A stretch of DNA of 18,239 nt from an uncultured Bacilli bacterium (GTDB lineage: Bacteria > Bacillota_I > Bacilli_A > RF39 > UBA660): NCBI GenBank assembly GCA_947626425.1, contig CANQRX010000016.1, positions 1-18,239 of the forward strand, given 5' to 3'. The notes beneath the pieces were generated by a model. It searched no databases, was not told the DNA's origin, and saw only the letters and a list, made by a program, of their open reading frames with translations. A program made the translations under genes and the position numbers. Shown here piece after piece: positions 16,404 to 18,239 of the stretch (position 1 is its first letter; every line of letters starts with the position of its first letter).

Positions 16404-16432
16404 AAAAAAAAAGAAAGATTTATAAAATTTTC
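16404..16432 (-). terminator. Weak intrinsic terminator after the surface-protein gene
   Basis: On the minus strand GAAAATTT pairs with AAAT-C-TTTC (one bulged C) across a 3-nt loop, followed by nine T. The stem is AT-rich, so stability is low, but the U-tract and the position after the stop at 16459 support it. Confidence 0.5.
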
Positions 16433-16458
16433 AAAGATGTTAATACTTTTAAAGAGTT

Positions 16459-16995
16459 TTAAGCCTCTAATTTTAACTCGTAGGGACTACTTTTTTCGCC
16501 TGTTCCCCCAATAATTTTAACAGAAGACTTTAAATATACGACAGGACGGGTCACTGGTTCTTCATAACCAACGGCGGAAGCATTGACTTTCCCTACAGCA
16601 CCGTTGCTGTAAATGGCCAACACCCAATAAGCCTCGTCATAATCTGGAACAGACGTCATTGTCCATTGTTCATTATTAGTATCAAAAAGCCAATTAGTAC
16701 GGTAACAGTTTTGGACATTGTACAATGTATAAAGTGGTGTATATAAGCATTTACCCCTAACAATTAAACCACCATTACTTGCGGCATATCCATAATCTGA
16801 TGGGTACATTAAACCTACTTTGCCTTCCCATATGTTTTTTCTTTCTACATCATCATTGCAATAATCTCCAAGTGGACTACAGTCTTTGCCTGTATTTTCA
16901 CTTCGTTCCCATTGATATAGTTGAGGCGTTAAACTGCCATCTTCCCAATTGTACGTTTCTGCGGTCCCAGTATTCCAAATTACTTCCTCAATCAT
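16459..16995 (-). CDS. C-terminal fragment of the interrupted surface protein
   Basis: A 178-residue open segment from an internal ATG in the same frame as the upstream part. It holds the C-terminal domain: WEGKVGLMYPSDYGYA, several Cys, WTMTSVPDYDEAYWVLAIY, and RPVVYLKSSVKIIGGTG ahead of SPYEL. No SD precedes this ATG and there is no signal peptide, so independent translation is doubtful. It is listed separately because an automatic annotation may call it as a gene. Confidence 0.45.
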   Translation of the reverse strand: MIEEVIWNTGTAETYNWEDGSLTPQLYQWERSENTGKDCSPLGDYCNDDVERKNIWEGKVGLMYPSDYGYAASNGGLIVRGKCLYTPLYTLYNVQNCYRTNWLFDTNNEQWTMTSVPDYDEAYWVLAIYSNGAVGKVNASAVGYEEPVTRPVVYLKSSVKIIGGTGEKSSPYELKLEA

Positions 16996-17013
16996 ATCTC
17001 GGGCAGTTTTTTT

Positions 17014-17733
17014 TTAGCCTACTAATGTCCAATCAGGGCAGGATGTTGTTGCTTCATGCCAGTAGCCATAACATTTTTCATTGCCATTTACTCCGTTGTA
17101 ATAATCGGTATTTAAAACTTTTTGGATATCTGCTTGACTCCATTCATTCACTCCATCGCCATCATTTATTTCCTCAGGCGATGAATCCCAACTAAGCAAA
17201 AAAACATCTCCAGTTTCTTTTCCGTCAACAATTTTTCGAAATGGTTCTCTTATGATTTTTAATAATCGCTCTGTTTTTCCTTCTTTTGTTTGAATATTAT
17301 CCATTAAGCCGATGATTCGCCATTTCTCACAATTTTGATCATTTTGTTCTGTACCTTCAGTACAGTTAAAATATACATAATTAGCAGGATTAGACCCAAT
17401 ATATCTGATATTATTATCATCACTCGTTATTTTCGGATTACTTTTGGTTTTCTCTTGTTCTAATAAATCTTCCATTTTATTTTCAGAACTTTGTTCTTTT
17501 ATATTATTTTGGGAAACAAAGTTTAATGTACACTTTGTTTTCTTTTCAGTAAGATTACTTATCAGAAACCGCCAATTACTTCTGTCCCATGCTCCCGTTG
17601 CTCCATTTGAACATTCCGCACTTTCAAAATATTTTCCGTCTTCTTTTGTGGGAATTTTATCGCTTGCTACACCATCTATATTAACCGCGATGATTGATAT
17701 GTCTCCGCTGTTAACCTGAATTTTGCCATTCAT
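17014..17733 (-). CDS. N-terminal/middle fragment of the interrupted surface protein
   Basis: A 239-residue open segment from an internal ATG to the premature TAA. It carries the middle domain (ISDD-type linker with Glu/Lys/Ser/Asn-rich composition, YIGSNPANYVYFNC, CEKWRIIGLM, NEWSQADIQKVLN, SCPDWTLVG). It lacks the export signal, which is encoded upstream in another frame because of the G-tract. There is no SD at this ATG. It is probably not a real stand-alone protein. Confidence 0.45.
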   Translation of the reverse strand: MNGKIQVNSGDISIIAVNIDGVASDKIPTKEDGKYFESAECSNGATGAWDRSNWRFLISNLTEKKTKCTLNFVSQNNIKEQSSENKMEDLLEQEKTKSNPKITSDDNNIRYIGSNPANYVYFNCTEGTEQNDQNCEKWRIIGLMDNIQTKEGKTERLLKIIREPFRKIVDGKETGDVFLLSWDSSPEEINDGDGVNEWSQADIQKVLNTDYYNGVNGNEKCYGYWHEATTSCPDWTLVG

Positions 17734-17787
17734 TATGGGAAAACTTTGTTCGACTTGGTATTTTCCTAAACTTCTATTTAGTATATA

Positions 17788-17797
17788 CCCCCCCCCC
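17788..17797 (-). repeat. Ten-G homopolymer in the signal-anchor region (candidate phase-variation switch)
   Basis: The minus strand carries ten consecutive G immediately after codon 27 of the surface-protein gene. With ten G the frame hits a TAG after four more sense codons past the Gly codons; with nine, reading continues into the body of the protein. A run of ten G/C is striking in such AT-rich DNA. Confidence 0.85.
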
Positions 17798-17908
17798 TAG
17801 AGCCATTATTCCTACCATACTTCCAATTAATATTTTTGTTTTTTTACTTGTTTTTAACTTATAATTTTCTATTTTCATTTATCTTTTTCCTTCCTATTTT
17901 CTATTAAA

Positions 17909-17937
17909 ATTATAAGTTAATAACTTCATTTTTTCAA
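17909..17937 (-). promoter_or_regulatory. Canonical promoter of the surface-protein gene
   Basis: On the minus strand TTGAAA (17932-17937), a 17-nt spacer and a perfect TATAAT (17909-17914), giving a leader of about 24 nt before the ATG at 17878, with GGAAGG in between. It is the best -35/-10 promoter in the window, which argues that the gene was recently functional. Bases 17938-18065 are AT-rich with nothing else I can name. Confidence 0.7.
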
Positions 17938-18065
17938 GATATTTTATTCTGACTCTCATTTTATTAGTTATAAACTTTTAAAATTTATCGACAATTAAAA
18001 AATAAACAACTTATTTTTTAAGTTTTTTTGTTAAATTATTATTGATATTTTGCATAAAATAGTAA

Positions 18066-18125
18066 TGACAATGTAATTAAATTGCATTGACAATTTATAT
18101 AATGAAATTGTTACAATTATATTGT
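18066..18125 (+). promoter_or_regulatory. Operator-like repeats and promoter of a divergent plus-strand unit
   Basis: TGACAAT (18066), TGACAAT (18088) and TTACAAT (18111) recur every 22-23 nt, each followed by an ATTG-type reverse arm: CAAT/ATTG, ACAATTT/AAATTGT (18090-18096 with 18105-18111) and ACAAT-TAT-ATTGT (18113-18125). A TTGACA (18087-18092) with TACAAT (18112-18117, 19-nt spacer) could be the promoter; TATAAT at 18098 lacks a matching -35. This pattern fits binding of a dimeric repressor, but that is inference. Confidence 0.45.
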
Positions 18126-18142
18126 GAAAGTGAGGGATATTT

Positions 18143-18196
18143 ATGGAAAATATATCAAATTCGTTACAGTTTTCTCGCTACAAGAGAAAAATTTAA
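18143..18196 (+). CDS. Possible 17-residue leader peptide
   Basis: ATG at 18143 has a good SD (GAGGG, 6-nt gap) and is followed by 16 more codons to TAA; the peptide begins MENISNSLQFSR and is basic at its end. It matches no protein I know. Its end lies in a hairpin-rich stretch, so a regulatory leader is possible; it may also be the chance start of a longer unit running out of the window. Confidence 0.35.
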   Translation: MENISNSLQFSRYKRKI

Positions 18197-18237
18197 AAAT
18201 TTTTATTACTTTTATAAGGTAAGTAAAAATTTTCTCT
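18170..18237 (+). promoter_or_regulatory. Overlapping, possibly mutually exclusive hairpins in a leader
   Basis: TTTTCTC (18170-18176) pairs with GAGAAAA (18184-18190) over a 7-nt loop. The same segment, as AGAGAAAA (18183-18190), can instead pair with TTTTCTCT (18230-18237). The first hairpin is inside the leader ORF. It could be an attenuator or the terminal repeat of a mobile element; the window ends two bases later. Confidence 0.35.
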
Positions 18238-18239
18238 GG

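Larger units (their letters stand above)
16459..17878 (-). pseudogene. Secreted/surface-anchored protein gene interrupted by a G-tract frameshift and an in-frame stop
   Basis: Read as one gene from ATG 17878 (GGAAGG upstream, canonical promoter), it would encode about 472 residues: a basic N-terminus and hydrophobic signal-anchor with a GGG run, then GKYQVEQSFPIMNGK and a Cys-containing domain, a middle with YIGSNPANYVYFNC and NEWSQADIQKVLN, and a C-terminal part with MYPSDYGYA and RPVVYLKSSVKI. Two lesions stop this. Ten G at 17788-17797 shift the frame (nine would keep it), giving a 34-residue product. A TAA at 17014-17016 interrupts the same reading frame, which otherwise continues into TARDMIEEVIWNTG. 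From memory, similar secreted proteins are common in uncultured gut Bacilli; their function is unknown to me. It could be a phase-variable gene with a second hit, a decayed gene, or partly sequencing error. Confidence 0.72.

Noticed and set aside
16779..17195. Plus-strand open frame of 138 codons across the interrupted surface gene
   Set aside because: It is antisense to clear domain sequence, His/Leu/Cys-rich as expected of a shadow, and has no SD or promoter.
1..18239. Mycoplasma-type genetic code (TGA as Trp)
   Set aside because: engB and the VirB4 N-terminal gene end in TGA at natural ends, and Trp positions in conserved proteins use TGG.
1..18239. tRNA, rRNA, CRISPR array or complete insertion sequence
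   Set aside because: I looked for cloverleaf arms, regular spaced repeats and transposase motifs on both strands and saw none; only the hairpins at the right edge could be an element end.

Overview
The window is AT-rich and coding-dense, and almost every gene runs on the minus strand. TAA, TAG and TGA all work as stops and Trp is TGG, so this is the standard code and not Mycoplasma code 4. Strong AGGAGG-type ribosome binding sites, several extended -10 (TGnTATAAT) promoters, YsxC/EngB and the pfl pair point to a low-GC Gram-positive. My best inference is a gut-type Bacilli lineage near Mycoplasmatota/RF39 or Erysipelotrichia; the sequence alone does not prove the rank.

Region 1 (1-3160) holds pflB-pflA, the anaerobic pyruvate formate-lyase and its radical-SAM activase, joined by a TAATG overlap and ended by a hairpin terminator.

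Region 2 (3165-16432) is the remarkable part: a chromosomal type IV secretion-like locus. It encodes a VirB4 ATPase split into two overlapping genes, a PrgI/VirB3-like protein, a VirB6/TrbL-like polytopic channel protein with a long tail, and eight proteins sharing one C-terminal module. The module is a two-helix membrane hairpin with an ID(F/L/I)(I/V/F)K-type end to helix 1 and an FLP-type motif in helix 2, flanked by conserved cysteines. It resembles VirB2/TrbC-type T4SS pilins. In three of the eight the exported N-terminal part is an apparently intact cell-wall or peptide hydrolase (C39-like cysteine protease, NlpC/P60, Amidase_3). In one it is a pair of tandem 136-residue-period repeats, in one an unrecognised cysteine-containing domain, and in three almost nothing. 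The housekeeping GTPase gene engB sits inside the locus. No relaxase, VirD4 coupling protein, integrase or att site is visible, so this looks like a resident envelope or secretion machine and not a conjugative element. Promoter and terminator signals suggest three transcription units: 16350 to 13973, 13902 to 12632, and 12505 to 3178.

Region 3 (16459-17878) is a secreted or surface-anchored protein gene with two lesions. A 10-G tract in the signal-anchor region puts the start codon out of frame by one base (a likely phase-variation switch), and an in-frame TAA lies in the middle of the gene. A canonical TTGAAA-17-TATAAT promoter precedes it.

Region 4 (17938-18239) is very AT-rich and holds the start of a divergent plus-strand unit: three ACAAT-type operator-like repeats about 22-23 nt apart, a 17-residue leader-like ORF, and overlapping hairpins that could be mutually exclusive. 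The downstream gene is outside the window.
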